This document shows positions 54,686 through 64,000 of a stretch of DNA of 64,000 nt, piece by piece. The notes under the pieces were generated by a model, which searched no databases, was not told the origin of the DNA, and saw only the letters and a list, made by a program, of their open reading frames with translations. How positions within the stretch are numbered: the first letter of the stretch is position 1; every line of letters starts with the position of its first letter. Where the stretch lies: positions 682,001 to 746,000 of the forward strand of contig NZ_AP021881.1 in assembly GCF_009937995.1 (NCBI RefSeq). Reading direction: 5' to 3'. The translations under genes were made by a program, and so were the position numbers. The stretch is from Sulfuriferula nivalis (GTDB lineage Bacteria > Pseudomonadota > Gammaproteobacteria > Burkholderiales > Sulfuriferulaceae).

Positions 54686-56467
54686 ATGTGTGGAATTTGT
54701 GGAGAATTAAGATTCGATGGCGCATCTGCAGATATGCTGGCAGTACAGCGCATGTCAGAAAAATTATCTCGTCGCGGTCCCGACGATGCAGGTGTTTATC
54801 AAGATGGGGTTGTGGCGTTTGGGCACAGGCGTCTAGCAGTAATTGATTTGTCACAGCATGCGCATCAGCCTATGGTCGATGCGGAGTTAAGGCTGTCCTT
54901 GGTGTTTAATGGAACGATTTATAACTATCGCGAATTGCGTGCGGAGTTAATTGCGTTAGGTTATAAATTCGTTTCAGATGGTGATACCGAGGTTATTATC
55001 AAAGCCTACCATGCCTGGGGCGAGCATTGTGTGAAGCGGTTTTATGGGATGTTTGTATTTGCTCTTTGGGATGCGCGTCATGCCAGCCTGTTTTTAGCGC
55101 GTGACCGCTTTGGGATGAAGCCGTTTTACTATAGCTTAGAAGGAACGTGGCTAAGGTTCGCATCCAGTGTGCAGGCATTGTTAGCAGCAGGTGATGTTGA
55201 TGTTAGTATTAATTCCATTGCATTACATCACCATTTCACTCTGCATAGCTCTACTCCTGCCCCGCACACAATATTGAATGGGGTAAAGAAACTTCCGCCA
55301 GCGACGACCATGTTGTTTACAGCTCAAGGTCAGGTCACCCAGCGTCAATATTGGCATCTGAATGCCACTCGACCCAAACAGCCATTGACCGAAGAAGATT
55401 GGTTGCTTGCTACACGTAACGTGCTAACACGTGCAGTTGAACGACATAGGCTGGCGGCTGATGTGCCTGTGGGTGTGTTGTTATCAGGAGGCCTGGATTC
55501 CAGTTTGCTGGTTGGCTTGCTGGCTGATCATGTGCAAGATTTACGTACTTTTTCCATCGGTTTTGAGGATGTCGATGCTACTATCGAGCGAGCTGATGAA
55601 TTTGAGTATTCAGATATCATTGCTCAGCATTTTCATACGCGCCATGAGCAATATCATATTCCCAATAGTGAAGTACTAGAACGCCTGCCTGAAGCGATTG
55701 CTGCGATGACTGAACCGATGGTGAGTCATGATGTCATTGCTTTTTATCTGCTCAGCGAACGTGTTTCGAAACAAGTCAAGGTTGTGTTGGCAGGGCAGGG
55801 TGCCGACGAGGTGTTTGGTGGTTATTTCTGGTATCCGCAGATGGATACCGCTATAGGTACGCCGTTAGAGAAATTCAGTCAGAATTATTTTGATCGAGAT
55901 CATGCAGAGTATCTGGAGATGATAGCACCGTCCTGGCATGTGTCTGATGTGACTGCTGCATGGGTGAGCGAGCAATTGAATCAGCCTGAAGCCAGTGAAT
56001 TTCTGGATCAGGTATTCCGTTTTGATGTGACTTCACTCATAGTCGATGATCCTGTTAAGCGTGTTGATAACATGCCCATGAGTTGGGGGTTAGAAGTGCG
56101 TGTGCCATTTTTGGATCACGAACTAGTCGAACTTGCAGCGCGTATGCCGCCTTCGCTCAAGCTTAAAAATGGTGGTAAATATCCGCTGAAGGCTGTTGCG
56201 CGTGGCGTCATTCCAGATGCGGTGATTGATAGGCCTAAAGGTTATTTTCCTGTACCTGCCTTGAAATACGTGCGTGGCGAGTTTTTTGCGCTAATGCGCG
56301 ATATTTTAAATTCGCCCGCTTGTCGGCAACGTGGTTTGTATCAGCGGGAATATGTAGACAAGTTATTAGCTCAGCCAGAAGGTTACTTCACGCGTATTCG
56401 TGGCAGCAAGCTCTGGCATTTAGCGTTACTGGAATGGTGGTTGCAAATTAATGTTGATACATTGTGA
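54686..56467 (+). CDS. Asparagine-synthetase-family amidotransferase, N-acetylglutaminylglutamine type
   Basis: 593 residues. The N-terminal class II glutaminase domain begins with the catalytic Cys2 (MCGICGELRFDGASADML) and has LSRRGPDDAGVY and FNGTIYNYRELRAEL. The synthetase domain has the PP-loop VLLSGGLDSSLL near 263 and GQGADEVFGGY. Length and the start motif match the subfamily that amidates N-acetylglutaminylglutamine to the osmolyte NAGGN. The usual GNAT/ATP-grasp partner and M42 hydrolase are absent, so the substrate here may differ. Confidence 0.87.
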   Translation: MCGICGELRFDGASADMLAVQRMSEKLSRRGPDDAGVYQDGVVAFGHRRLAVIDLSQHAHQPMVDAELRLSLVFNGTIYNYRELRAELIALGYKFVSDGDTEVIIKAYHAWGEHCVKRFYGMFVFALWDARHASLFLARDRFGMKPFYYSLEGTWLRFASSVQALLAAGDVDVSINSIALHHHFTLHSSTPAPHTILNGVKKLPPATTMLFTAQGQVTQRQYWHLNATRPKQPLTEEDWLLATRNVLTRAVERHRLAADVPVGVLLSGGLDSSLLVGLLADHVQDLRTFSIGFEDVDATIERADEFEYSDIIAQHFHTRHEQYHIPNSEVLERLPEAIAAMTEPMVSHDVIAFYLLSERVSKQVKVVLAGQGADEVFGGYFWYPQMDTAIGTPLEKFSQNYFDRDHAEYLEMIAPSWHVSDVTAAWVSEQLNQPEASEFLDQVFRFDVTSLIVDDPVKRVDNMPMSWGLEVRVPFLDHELVELAARMPPSLKLKNGGKYPLKAVARGVIPDAVIDRPKGYFPVPALKYVRGEFFALMRDILNSPACRQRGLYQREYVDKLLAQPEGYFTRIRGSKLWHLALLEWWLQINVDTL

Positions 56468-56471
56468 TGTG

Positions 56472-57557
56472 ATGACAAAATCACAGCCTATACAAATTTC
56501 CACCGCACCTGAACAAGGGGTGTTATCACCAGCACAAAAGAAATTTAACGCCACACTTAAAAAAATTGAGGCGCAGAAGGCTTTACTGGCTGAGTGGCAA
56601 GCCGAGTTGCAGGCTTGTCAGCAAGCCAGTCACATTAAGCTGGAGCCATTGAGGCGGAGCTTGTACGAGCAACAGGCCATTATGCTGTTGTTGCTTGATA
56701 ACTTATATAAAACAGAAAAATTTGCCCGTAATCAGCAGGAAAAAATCGCTAATCTGATTATGGAAATGTGTAATGAACTTATCACTGAGGCTGGACGGGC
56801 TGATTTGAAATCGTTGTATAACCAGTATAGTGAAACTGATTATGACGCTGAAGTCATCGCAGATAAGTTACTGGAAGCTGAGTTATTGCAGGATATGTTT
56901 GAGGCACAGTTCGGTGTAACGCTGGATGATAGTGATGAACTGGATTTTGCCGACCCTGACATGGTAGCGGCACGATTGCATGAAAAACACGCATCTATGC
57001 AGCGAGATGCGCAGGTACAAAGGAATGCGCGCAAAAAATCTGCCAAGCAATTAACACAAGAGGCGCGTGAACAAGAGGAGGCGGCTGGGATGAGTAAATC
57101 CATTCAGGCGGTATATCGACAATTGGTTACGGCACTGCATCCTGATCGTGAAACTGATCCCGTTGAACGTGAACGGAAAACTGAGCTGATGCAGCAGGTT
57201 AATGTGGCTTATACCAAAAAGGATTTGTTGCAGTTGTTGTCATTGCAATTGTCAGTAGAGCAAATTAGTCAGGACAATATTAATAATATTGCGGAAGATA
57301 GGCTCAAGCATTACAACAAGGTATTAGCGAATCAGTTGAATGAGTTGCAGCAAGAAGTGAGGACGTTAGAAATTCAGGTGAAGCAAATGGTAGGTGTTTC
57401 ACCATACGAACCGCTATCACCAAAGAAATTGGTTTTGATATTAAAGCAGGATATGCAAGGTTTGCAATATGAGATCGCGCGAATAAAGCAGGATATTCGC
57501 GCATTCAAAAACGTGAAACACTTCAAAGACTGGTTAAAAGGCTACCAAATTTCCTGA
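56472..57557 (+). CDS. J-domain protein with long coiled coils
   Basis: About 361 residues from the ATG four bases after the amidotransferase stop. A DnaJ-like J domain lies in the middle-to-C-terminal part, not at the start: KSIQAVYRQLVTALHPDRE with HPD near 223, then MQQVNVAYTKKDLLQLLSL. Both flanks are strongly helical, with Lys/Glu/Gln-rich coiled coil at 20-110 and 280-330. Probably a DnaK co-chaperone with a specific client. Sharing an operon with the two preceding enzymes is unusual. Confidence 0.82.
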   Translation: MTKSQPIQISTAPEQGVLSPAQKKFNATLKKIEAQKALLAEWQAELQACQQASHIKLEPLRRSLYEQQAIMLLLLDNLYKTEKFARNQQEKIANLIMEMCNELITEAGRADLKSLYNQYSETDYDAEVIADKLLEAELLQDMFEAQFGVTLDDSDELDFADPDMVAARLHEKHASMQRDAQVQRNARKKSAKQLTQEAREQEEAAGMSKSIQAVYRQLVTALHPDRETDPVERERKTELMQQVNVAYTKKDLLQLLSLQLSVEQISQDNINNIAEDRLKHYNKVLANQLNELQQEVRTLEIQVKQMVGVSPYEPLSPKKLVLILKQDMQGLQYEIARIKQDIRAFKNVKHFKDWLKGYQIS

Positions 57558-57573
57558 CCACAGTGCGGTAATG

Positions 57574-57594
57574 CCACCCTCGTGCTAAGGGTGG
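57574..57594. terminator. Hairpin between convergent genes
   Basis: CCACCCT (57574-57580) and AGGGTGG (57588-57594) with a seven-base loop, located between convergent genes. No T run, so it may act weakly in both directions. Confidence 0.5.
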
Positions 57595-57600
57595 TACGGA

Positions 57601-58032
57601 TTAATGTGTGTTTTCAGATTTATCAGTCGCATGTGCTGACTCGTCACTCAGGTACGGGTAACGGACATGTCCGTAACGTATCAATAAAATAGCCAGTGCC
57701 AGCAATAAAATAGAACTGGTTATGGCTATCAATCGCCATTCATCCATAGATTTCATGTCTAGTATCAGATAACGTGCCAGTGCTACGATACCGATATAGA
57801 GAGGGAAGCGTACAGGTAATTTCCCCGATGTGTAGTAGCGCTGTATCATCGCAACCACTTCAAGGTAGAGGAATAGCATCAGCAAATCAGTCAGTGTTAC
57901 TGCTTTACTGGCAAGCATTGCCATGACCTCGCTACTCATTGCAAATACCGTGGCAATGGCAATGACAAGTAGTCCTATATGCTCTATTAGTGAGAGTGCT
58001 GAATGATTAAATTGCTGTATACTTTTTTTCAT
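57601..58032 (-). CDS. PsiE-family membrane protein
   Basis: 143 residues, four membrane helices (IGLLVIAIATVFAM; LTDLLMLFLYLEVVAMI; FPLYIGIVALARYLIL; ITSSILLLALAILLIRYG). Pattern LEVVAMIQRYYTSGKLPVRFPLYI is typical of the phosphate-starvation-inducible PsiE family; function unknown. Starts 18 bases after cbbO in the same direction. Confidence 0.88.
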   Translation of the reverse strand: MKKSIQQFNHSALSLIEHIGLLVIAIATVFAMSSEVMAMLASKAVTLTDLLMLFLYLEVVAMIQRYYTSGKLPVRFPLYIGIVALARYLILDMKSMDEWRLIAITSSILLLALAILLIRYGHVRYPYLSDESAHATDKSENTH

Positions 58033-58049
58033 CGGTTTTGTTCACTTTG

Positions 58050-60293
58050 TTATTTCGTTAATGCCATAAACAACTTGGGCAATTGTTCAGGCAGCCTGGC
58101 AATATTATCTATCACCGCATAATGTTTGCCAAATATATCCCCTACATAATCACCTGCTTTTGGATCTAGCGTGATGCAATAGGTGTAAATGCCATCCTGA
58201 TCCAGCTCGCGAACTGCCATTTTAGCGTCTTCGATGAGTAAGCGTGGATCTTTGGTATCGATATCGGCTGGTTCACCATCGGTTAAGATAAGCAGCAGTT
58301 TTTTATCCGCCTGTTGATGAGCGAGATAGTGTCCTGCATGGCGTATGGCAGCGCCCATGCGGGTAGAATAGCCTGCTTGCATCGCAGCAAGACGTGCTTT
58401 GACCGGCGTGTCCCAGTGCTCAGAATAACCTTTAATGTGCAAATAACGCACTTCGTGGCGGGTGTTGGAGTGAAAACCAGAAATAGAAAATTTGTCACCC
58501 ATCTGCTCTATTGCCCAGCCCAGTAAGGTGACTGCCTCCTGGCTTAATTCCAGTTTGCTTTGTTGGCAGCCTTCAGGAATGTCGGCTAAAGAGGCGGATA
58601 AATCCAGCAGTAATGATACAGCAATATTGCGCCCGTCATGGCGATGGCTCATGTTGATACGTGGATCAGGCACGGCGCCACTTTTGTAATCTATTAACGA
58701 TCGAATCGCGACATCCAAATCCAGCTCGGCACCTTCTTCCTGATATCGCAGCCGAACTTTGTTTTGCGGCTTGAGCAGGTCGATAATTTTTTTGAGCTGC
58801 TTGGCCAGACTGGCATGTTTCGCCAATATTTTGTCTATGTCATTAGCGTCACCGACTGGATGCAAATGCTCATACACGCTGGCCCAGTCAGGGCGGTAAT
58901 GTTCTGCACTGTAATCCCATTCTGGATATAGGCGTGGTGGCATGCGGAATTCAGCTTGTTCTTCCGGTTGTGCTTTTTGGGGCTTTTCATCGTATTCTTC
59001 TTCATCACCCTCTTCGATAAATTTCCACATCAGTCGATTATCATCACGATAATCGACTTCGGTATCATCAAAAAAAGTTTTGGCACTGAGGTCGCTACCG
59101 ACACGAGTTTTGGCAATAAATTGCACACCGAGTGTCACCATGTTTTTGGTGCTGCTAATGCCTGTAGCCATTTCAGCGTGAAAGCGAGCCACATAGTCCA
59201 GTATGTCTGCATTGGTATAGCCATGCTGTGGGTCGAGAAGTGCGCGTGACAGTGTGTACAGGCGATGTCGTATACATGCATGACCTTCAGGACATGCGCC
59301 TTCCTTCGGTGTCGGATGTATGGCTGCCCATAACTTGCGCAATCCTGGGTAGCGCTGCATGGCCAGAAATTCTACGCGTGAATCTTCAAAAACCTCCACC
59401 GCCATGCGTTGGAACGGACTCAGGTTGTCGGCAATAACGGGGGTGGTCCAGATGCGATGGGCACTGATATGTGCAAGCAGTGCTCGATAACGATCTATGC
59501 CACGCACACCTGTCATGTCATCGTACACGTCCGGTAAATGTACACCTAGTGCGTCAAAATAAGGGATGGGTTTGCGTATTTCATCAAATGCCAAAGAGTA
59601 AGGTACGAAATTGGCATCGGCTTGCCATAGGCCGCGCAAATATAAATCTAGTTGACGCTCGCTATCCGTAAATAGCGTGCCATGACGCTCGCGTTGCATT
59701 ACGGCTCGGCTGTCAGCTGTTTTAAGCAGGAAGTATTCGCGCTGGCGGTCGGGGTCGTTAGCATAGGCTTTAATGCCATAATCTACCCAGTTACGTAGTC
59801 CACCAAAAGATAATGTGCCAAACAAAAATGGTGCTGTACTCAGAAATTCAACCAGGCAAACGCTTGTGTACATGGAGTCAATTCCGTGTACTTTGGGGCT
59901 GGTACGCTCCATGGTCAGCCAGACAAGGTGAAAATACTCATTGAAAAGTGCCCGGCTTTCCAGTGCGCGTGCTGCTGCTGCCAGGCTTTGCAAGAATGGC
60001 GCGATGGCTTTGCTGTTTGGGGTGCGGGTGAGCTTTTGTACAAAAGCGACTACATCATTAATGATTTCTTCACCCAGCAGTACTGCCACTTCTGGTGTTT
60101 CTTCCAGAAATGCTAGGACTGGCTCTTCACCGCGACCCATTTTACACAGCGTACGTGCGCCATCAATATAAGCAGTTAACGCAAGAGGTGAGAGTCGTTT
60201 CTGAGCATAAGCAAAGCAATCAGGAAATACACTTTGTACACGCGCAAAACCGCAGGACAATGCTTTGATTTCATCGATAAGCGTATCAGTCAT
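58050..60293 (-). CDS. cbbO: RuBisCO activase subunit CbbO (VWA domain)
   Basis: 747 residues. Adaptor of the CbbQO activase that removes inhibitory sugar phosphates from RuBisCO. The C-terminal von Willebrand A domain carries the MIDAS motif DLSAS (in VSLLLDLSASLAD) near 555 and a later LLILTDGEPADIDTKDPR. The N-terminal two thirds are helical, with an acidic segment (EEGDEEEYDEKPQ). Starts 18 bases after cbbQ and is cotranscribed with it. Confidence 0.94.
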   Translation of the reverse strand: MTDTLIDEIKALSCGFARVQSVFPDCFAYAQKRLSPLALTAYIDGARTLCKMGRGEEPVLAFLEETPEVAVLLGEEIINDVVAFVQKLTRTPNSKAIAPFLQSLAAAARALESRALFNEYFHLVWLTMERTSPKVHGIDSMYTSVCLVEFLSTAPFLFGTLSFGGLRNWVDYGIKAYANDPDRQREYFLLKTADSRAVMQRERHGTLFTDSERQLDLYLRGLWQADANFVPYSLAFDEIRKPIPYFDALGVHLPDVYDDMTGVRGIDRYRALLAHISAHRIWTTPVIADNLSPFQRMAVEVFEDSRVEFLAMQRYPGLRKLWAAIHPTPKEGACPEGHACIRHRLYTLSRALLDPQHGYTNADILDYVARFHAEMATGISSTKNMVTLGVQFIAKTRVGSDLSAKTFFDDTEVDYRDDNRLMWKFIEEGDEEEYDEKPQKAQPEEQAEFRMPPRLYPEWDYSAEHYRPDWASVYEHLHPVGDANDIDKILAKHASLAKQLKKIIDLLKPQNKVRLRYQEEGAELDLDVAIRSLIDYKSGAVPDPRINMSHRHDGRNIAVSLLLDLSASLADIPEGCQQSKLELSQEAVTLLGWAIEQMGDKFSISGFHSNTRHEVRYLHIKGYSEHWDTPVKARLAAMQAGYSTRMGAAIRHAGHYLAHQQADKKLLLILTDGEPADIDTKDPRLLIEDAKMAVRELDQDGIYTYCITLDPKAGDYVGDIFGKHYAVIDNIARLPEQLPKLFMALTK

Positions 60294-60311
60294 GGCGTTG
60301 TCTGATTGGGC

Positions 60312-61124
60312 TTAGGCAAAAATTGCATCAATTGCGTGGTCTAGCGTATCGCGTATATCTTTGTCGTCAGTGATAGGGCGTACCAATGCCATGCGGCAAG
60401 CATCACGCGCTGGAATGCCGCCATTAATCAATGCTGCTGCATAAACCAGCAGACGGGTGGAAATGCCTTCATCCAGACCATGGCCTTTAAGTTTGCGCGC
60501 TGTTTCAGCAATGCGAACTAATTTATCGGCGATGTCGGTGCTAATGTTTGCTTCTTTGCTCACGATTTCTGTTTCTACTGAGCATAATGGGTAATCAAAC
60601 TCCATTGCTGCAAAACGCTGTTTTGTTGATTGCTTCAGGTCTTTCATCAGGCTTTGGTAGCCAGGGTTGTATGAAATTACCAATTGAAAGTCTGGATGAG
60701 CAACGACTAATTCACCCTTTTTGTCCAAAGGCAGTGTGCGGCGGTGATCAGTTAATGGGTGAATAACAACAGTCGTATCCTGGCGTGCTTCTACGACTTC
60801 ATCCAAATAGCAAATTGCACCATAGCGCGCTGCCAAGGTCAGCGGGCCATCAACCCAGCGTGTCCCGTTGGCATCGAGTAAATAGCGACCTACCAAGTCT
60901 GATGCGGTCATGTCTTCATTGCAGGCAACAGTGATGAGCGGCTTGTTTAGTTTCCATGCCATGTGCTCTACAAAGCGTGATTTACCACAACCGGTCGGGC
61001 CTTTGATCATTACTGGCAGGCGTGCATTGTAAGCCGCTTCGTACAGGGTGATTTCGTTGTTTTGCGCTTGGTAATATGGTTGTTCGGCGATTTGATATTG
61101 GGTAATGTCGAATTCGGTAGTCAT
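60312..61124 (-). CDS. cbbQ: RuBisCO activase AAA+ subunit CbbQ
   Basis: 270 residues, MoxR-type AAA+ ATPase. Walker A GPTGCGKS at 42-49, Walker B ICYLDEVVEA, sensor ISYNPGYQSLMKDLKQSTKQ. Works as a hexamer with CbbO to reactivate RuBisCO. Separated from cbbM by about 135 bases that include a terminator, so its expression is likely lower than that of cbbM. Confidence 0.95.
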   Translation of the reverse strand: MTTEFDITQYQIAEQPYYQAQNNEITLYEAAYNARLPVMIKGPTGCGKSRFVEHMAWKLNKPLITVACNEDMTASDLVGRYLLDANGTRWVDGPLTLAARYGAICYLDEVVEARQDTTVVIHPLTDHRRTLPLDKKGELVVAHPDFQLVISYNPGYQSLMKDLKQSTKQRFAAMEFDYPLCSVETEIVSKEANISTDIADKLVRIAETARKLKGHGLDEGISTRLLVYAAALINGGIPARDACRMALVRPITDDKDIRDTLDHAIDAIFA

Positions 61125-61185
61125 TTTTGTGCTCGCTATGTGTGTGGATTATTCCACTAAATTCTGTGGTAAAACATACTGGAAT

Positions 61186-61214
61186 AAAAAAGCCCCTGAA
61201 TATCCCAGGGGCTT
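61186..61214 (-). terminator. Terminator between cbbM and cbbQ
   Basis: Perfect 9-bp repeat AAGCCCCTG (61190-61198) and CAGGGGCTT (61206-61214). Reading the minus strand, it ends in a TTTTTTATT run. It would stop most transcripts after cbbM, so cbbQO depends on read-through or a separate promoter. Confidence 0.88.
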
Positions 61215-61259
61215 TCAACACGCTGCCGCATTAATGCAGCAGCTTGCCTGGGGTACTTA

Positions 61260-62639
61260 TTACTTGTGTACGCCCAGTTTTTCACGCCAACCTGGGTAGA
61301 TCTTGTCAGCATCGCCTGGGAATGACTCGAACGCGCGAGCGAATTCTTTGTGTTCTTTAGCGAACTCAATAGGATCAGCACCCGCTTTCCAGCATTCATA
61401 AGACTGACGCAGAGAAATCGCACCAGCAGCTGGGCTGTCAATGTGGCCATATGAACCACCACCAGAGGTATTGATAACGTTACCGTGACCCAAGTTCTCA
61501 AAGAAGCCTGGCAGACGCAATGCGTTCATACCGCCTGAAATAATTGGAGTGGTAGGTTTCATGCCATACCATTTTTGGAAGTAGACAGGACCTTGAGCTT
61601 CATCGCGTTCGATCATGTAAGCGATGTTTTTGTCTGAGTTCTCACCTTCCATTTTGCCGTATCCCATGGTGCCTACGTGGATACCTGAAGCACCTTGTAA
61701 ACGTGAGATTTTAGCCAATACGAATGCGGTGTAACCACGTTTAGCTGAAGGTGATGTGATCATGCCGTGACCAGCGCGGTGGTAGTGCAGGTACTGGCTA
61801 GGGTATTGACGACGAGCAGTGGTGATCATACCTGGACCGCCAACGAAACCGTCAACCAGGAATGCCAGTTTGTCAGCATCCGGGCCAAATGTTTCCAGAC
61901 CGAAATCAGCACGAGCACACATTTCGTAGTGGTCATCAGCCGTAATGTTCATGGAGAACAATTTAGCTTCGCCAGTTTCGTCTTGAGCGCGTTTCATTGC
62001 GTCATAAACTAAAGGCAATACTTTTTTCAGTGGGCAGAAAGTTTGGTTACCTTGTGGTTCATCGTTCTTGATGAAATCACCACCTAACCAGAACTGGTAA
62101 GCTGCAGCTGCAAATGGCTCAGGACGTAAACCTAATTTAGGCTTGATAATGGTACCTGCAATGTAACCGCCGTTTTGTATTGGACGGCCAAGGATGCGCC
62201 ACATGTCGCTGATGTCTTTGGCAGGACCATCAAACAATTGGATAGCGCGTTCTGGTACATAGAAATCGTGGATTTTAGCGTGTTTAATATCGCCCATACC
62301 CTGGTTGTTACCGATAATCAATGTCAATACAGACACGATCATCATGCGGCCGTCGATAACGTTGCGATCAAACAATTCCATAGGATATGCAATACGCATA
62401 TCTTCAGTTGCTTCGTCGATGTAGTAAACCAAAGCGTCAACGCCTTTGGTGAAATCATCAGTGGTTGAAACTTCTACGTTAGTACCTGTTGAAGATTCAG
62501 CTGCAAAGTGTGCAGCTGCTTCTAAGTAACCGTGGCCTGGGTTAGGGCACATTTTGTAAGCAACTAATATGTGCTTACCGCCTTTAATTAAATCTTCTTC
62601 TTTCAGACTAAGGTCTGAGTAACGTGCTGATTGATCCAT
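61260..62639 (-). CDS. cbbM: Ribulose-1,5-bisphosphate carboxylase, form II
   Basis: 459 residues, normal for form II, which needs no small subunit. Catalytic segments: [20 protein letters not shown] (substrate-binding Lys), [18 protein letters not shown] (carbamylated Lys and metal ligands), [10 protein letters not shown], loop 6 Lys in [14 protein letters not shown], and [21 protein letters not shown] lies seven bases before the ATG. No CbbR gene is in the window. Indicates autotrophy through the Calvin cycle, form II being suited to high CO2/low O2. Confidence 0.98.
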   Translation of the reverse strand: MDQSARYSDLSLKEEDLIKGGKHILVAYKMCPNPGHGYLEAAAHFAAESSTGTNVEVSTTDDFTKGVDALVYYIDEATEDMRIAYPMELFDRNVIDGRMMIVSVLTLIIGNNQGMGDIKHAKIHDFYVPERAIQLFDGPAKDISDMWRILGRPIQNGGYIAGTIIKPKLGLRPEPFAAAAYQFWLGGDFIKNDEPQGNQTFCPLKKVLPLVYDAMKRAQDETGEAKLFSMNITADDHYEMCARADFGLETFGPDADKLAFLVDGFVGGPGMITTARRQYPSQYLHYHRAGHGMITSPSAKRGYTAFVLAKISRLQGASGIHVGTMGYGKMEGENSDKNIAYMIERDEAQGPVYFQKWYGMKPTTPIISGGMNALRLPGFFENLGHGNVINTSGGGSYGHIDSPAAGAISLRQSYECWKAGADPIEFAKEHKEFARAFESFPGDADKIYPGWREKLGVHK

Positions 62640-62756
62640 ATGATAACTCCAGTGGTTGTGGGGGCCTACCTAGGCTGCGTGGTGATGTTGCAACCCATGG
62701 ACAGAACTATACATAGCAAAAAGCATAAGATATATTCAATTGTTATTGTTGTTTGT

Positions 62757-62772
62757 ATAAGTTAATGCTTAT
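62757..62772. promoter_or_regulatory. Possible CbbR-type operator upstream of cbbM
   Basis: Inverted repeat ATAAG-N6-CTTAT (62757-62772), with further ATAAG/CTTAT half-sites at about 62724 and 62786, all in the AT-rich 189-base cbbM leader. LysR-type CbbR sites have this kind of short dyad. Position and pattern only; no regulator gene is in view. Confidence 0.4.
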
Positions 62773-62828
62773 GTATTTTTTAATTCTTATTCAGTTAGCG
62801 CAGGGAATGCAGTAATGCTGAGTTGTGG

Positions 62829-63134
62829 TTAGCACAACGTTGATTGCGCAATGACGCCAGGCAGTTTTTTTGGGGATTTGATGCGCAATTGTTTATTGAT
62901 ATTCATTTGTCCGAAGACAACTTCGATGTCTTTTACGCTAACGTCGAATTGTTTGGCAAGAAAACGCACCATGTGGTCGGTGGCTTTGCCATTGGTTGGT
63001 TCAGCAGTGACGCTGATTTTGAGCTGGTTGCCTTTGGGCTTGCCGATTTTGTCTTGTTTGGCACTGGGTGTGCCGAGCACGTTGAGGACGAGAACATCGC
63101 CCTCCCAGTAATAAAATGAGGTGTTGCTATTCAC
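62829..63134 (-). CDS. DUF167 (YggU-type) family protein
   Basis: 101 residues. Family pattern: [40 protein letters not shown], and VEVVFGQ-like end with IKSPKKLP. Small conserved protein of unknown function. Its start overlaps the end of ispH by eight bases, suggesting coupled translation. Confidence 0.9.
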   Translation of the reverse strand: MNSNTSFYYWEGDVLVLNVLGTPSAKQDKIGKPKGNQLKISVTAEPTNGKATDHMVRFLAKQFDVSVKDIEVVFGQMNINKQLRIKSPKKLPGVIAQSTLC

Positions 63135-64000
63135 TCAAGGATTTTGGAATAGGGAAGGTGACGTTTTCTATAATGCCTTCGAGTTCGTTGACTGTTTCGG
63201 CTCCATATTGTTTTAACTGTGCTATCACTTCTTGCACCAGTACTTCAGGTGCGGATGCGCCAGCGGTGACGCCAATATTGGATTTTCCTGTTAACCAGTC
63301 GGCTTGCAACTGGCTGGCATTGTCCACCATATAGGCAGTCACACCTAAATTTTGCGCGACTTCGCGCAGGCGGTTGGAGTTGGAGCTGTTGGGTGAACCG
63401 ACGACGACGACTAGATCGCAGTGTTGCGCCAAAGCCTTAACGGCATCCTGACGATTTTGGGTCGCATAGCAGATGTCGTCCTTCTTAGGTCCGACAATAT
63501 TAGGGAAGCGCGCTTTAAGTGCGTTAATGACCCGCATTGCATCATCTACAGAAAGTGTAGTCTGAGTTACAAAAGCAAGTTTGTCTGGGTCAGCAACATT
63601 GAGTAAAGTAACATCCTCAGGCGTTTCTACCAGATACATGCCACCATTGCTTTGACCCATAGTGCCTTCAACTTCAGGGTGGCCCTTATGGCCTATCATG
63701 ATGATTTCCATGCCTTTGTCGCGCATGCGCGCAACTTCCAGGTGCACTTTGGTGACCAGCGGGCAAGTTGCATCAAATACGGTTAGCCCACGTGCTTCGG
63801 CCTCGCGACGGACGGCCTGGGACACGCCATGCGCACTGTATATCAAAGTGTTACCAGTGGGTACATCATTCAAGTCTTCGATGAAAATGGCACCTTTGGC
63901 CTTGAGATTTTCGACTACAAATTTATTGTGTACCACCTCATGACGCACATAGATGGGTGCACCATAGCGTTCTAATGCACGTTCTACAATTTCAATTGCA
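63127..64000 (-). CDS. ispH: 4-hydroxy-3-methylbut-2-enyl diphosphate reductase, 5' end outside the window
   Basis: Last step of the MEP isoprenoid pathway; [4Fe-4S] enzyme. The window's right edge cuts the N-terminus; the frame is open to position 64000 (reads [18 protein letters not shown] before the in-frame ATG at 63948). About 291 of some 310-320 residues are present. Two cluster cysteines are visible, in [12 protein letters not shown] and [14 protein letters not shown]; the first one lies outside. Other motifs: [27 protein letters not shown], and [16 protein letters not shown]. Confidence 0.96.
   Translation of the reverse strand, partial: AIEIVERALERYGAPIYVRHEVVHNKFVVENLKAKGAIFIEDLNDVPTGNTLIYSAHGVSQAVRREAEARGLTVFDATCPLVTKVHLEVARMRDKGMEIIMIGHKGHPEVEGTMGQSNGGMYLVETPEDVTLLNVADPDKLAFVTQTTLSVDDAMRVINALKARFPNIVGPKKDDICYATQNRQDAVKALAQHCDLVVVVGSPNSSNSNRLREVAQNLGVTAYMVDNASQLQADWLTGKSNIGVTAGASAPEVLVQEVIAQLKQYGAETVNELEGIIENVTFPIPKSLSE

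Noticed and set aside
1-64000. CRISPR array or other short regularly spaced repeats
   Set aside because: No run of short direct repeats with uniform spacers was seen. The repeats in the window are long coding duplications.

Overview
The window comes from a betaproteobacterium, most likely a chemolithoautotroph of the Nitrosomonadales / Gallionella-Sulfuriferula type. This is inferred from the gene content: a form II RuBisCO cluster (cbbM-cbbQ-cbbO), a bc1 complex operon followed by sspA-sspB, recA-recX beside pgpA and pncC, and a beta-type housekeeping layout. The exact genus cannot be fixed from the sequence alone.

Layout. 1-8.2 kb is housekeeping: pgpA (cut by the left edge), pncC, recA and recX on the plus strand; then, on the minus strand, a methylthioinosine/methylthioadenosine phosphorylase, a Tim44-like secreted protein, hpt, rlmB and rnr; then a tRNA-Leu(CAG) with a near-ideal sigma70 promoter. 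8.2-8.8 kb is sparse. From 8.8 to 46.2 kb nearly everything is on the minus strand and belongs to a type VI secretion (T6SS) island. At its upstream end (36-46 kb) lie structural or accessory genes: an M15 peptidase, PAAR, a protein of unknown function, TssM, TagF, an OmpA/BON protein, TssA and a small membrane protein. These are followed by one full-length VgrG (32978-35992). Downstream of it is a chain of effector/immunity cassettes. The junctions between cassettes are marked by three 5'-truncated vgrG copies, with a short vgrG 5' scrap at the far end. Reading along the minus strand: VgrG, DUF4123 adaptor, DUF3304 lipoprotein, Tle1-type lipase, small membrane protein; vgrG fragment C, Tle4-type lipase, Tli4-type immunity lipoprotein; vgrG fragment B, DUF4123 adaptor, DUF3304 copy split by an IS3 element, tle1 5' remnant, DUF3304, Tle1, membrane protein; vgrG fragment A, phospholipase D effector, Tli4-type protein, broken phospholipase D 3' copy, second Tli4-type protein, small membrane ORF; vgrG 5' scrap. 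The hub/baseplate, sheath, Hcp and ClpV genes are not in the window.

46.5-48.2 kb carries mtnA and a fuculose-aldolase-like class II aldolase. Together with the phosphorylase at 2.6-3.3 kb they could form a methylthioadenosine/5-deoxyadenosine DHAP shunt. 48.2-53.1 kb has a DegQ-type protease, petABC and sspAB. A tRNA-Thr(TGT) follows, then an unusual ATP-grasp / asparagine-synthetase-like / J-domain trio (53.4-57.6 kb), a PsiE-family protein, the cbbMQO cluster, a DUF167 protein and ispH (cut by the right edge).

The most interesting region is the T6SS cassette chain. Its vgrG copies share perfectly identical blocks of several hundred base pairs but carry different 3' tails and different downstream effectors, and individual copies are mosaics of one another. 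This looks like an active recombination platform in which one expressed VgrG can exchange tail-adaptor-effector-immunity modules with silent or partial copies.
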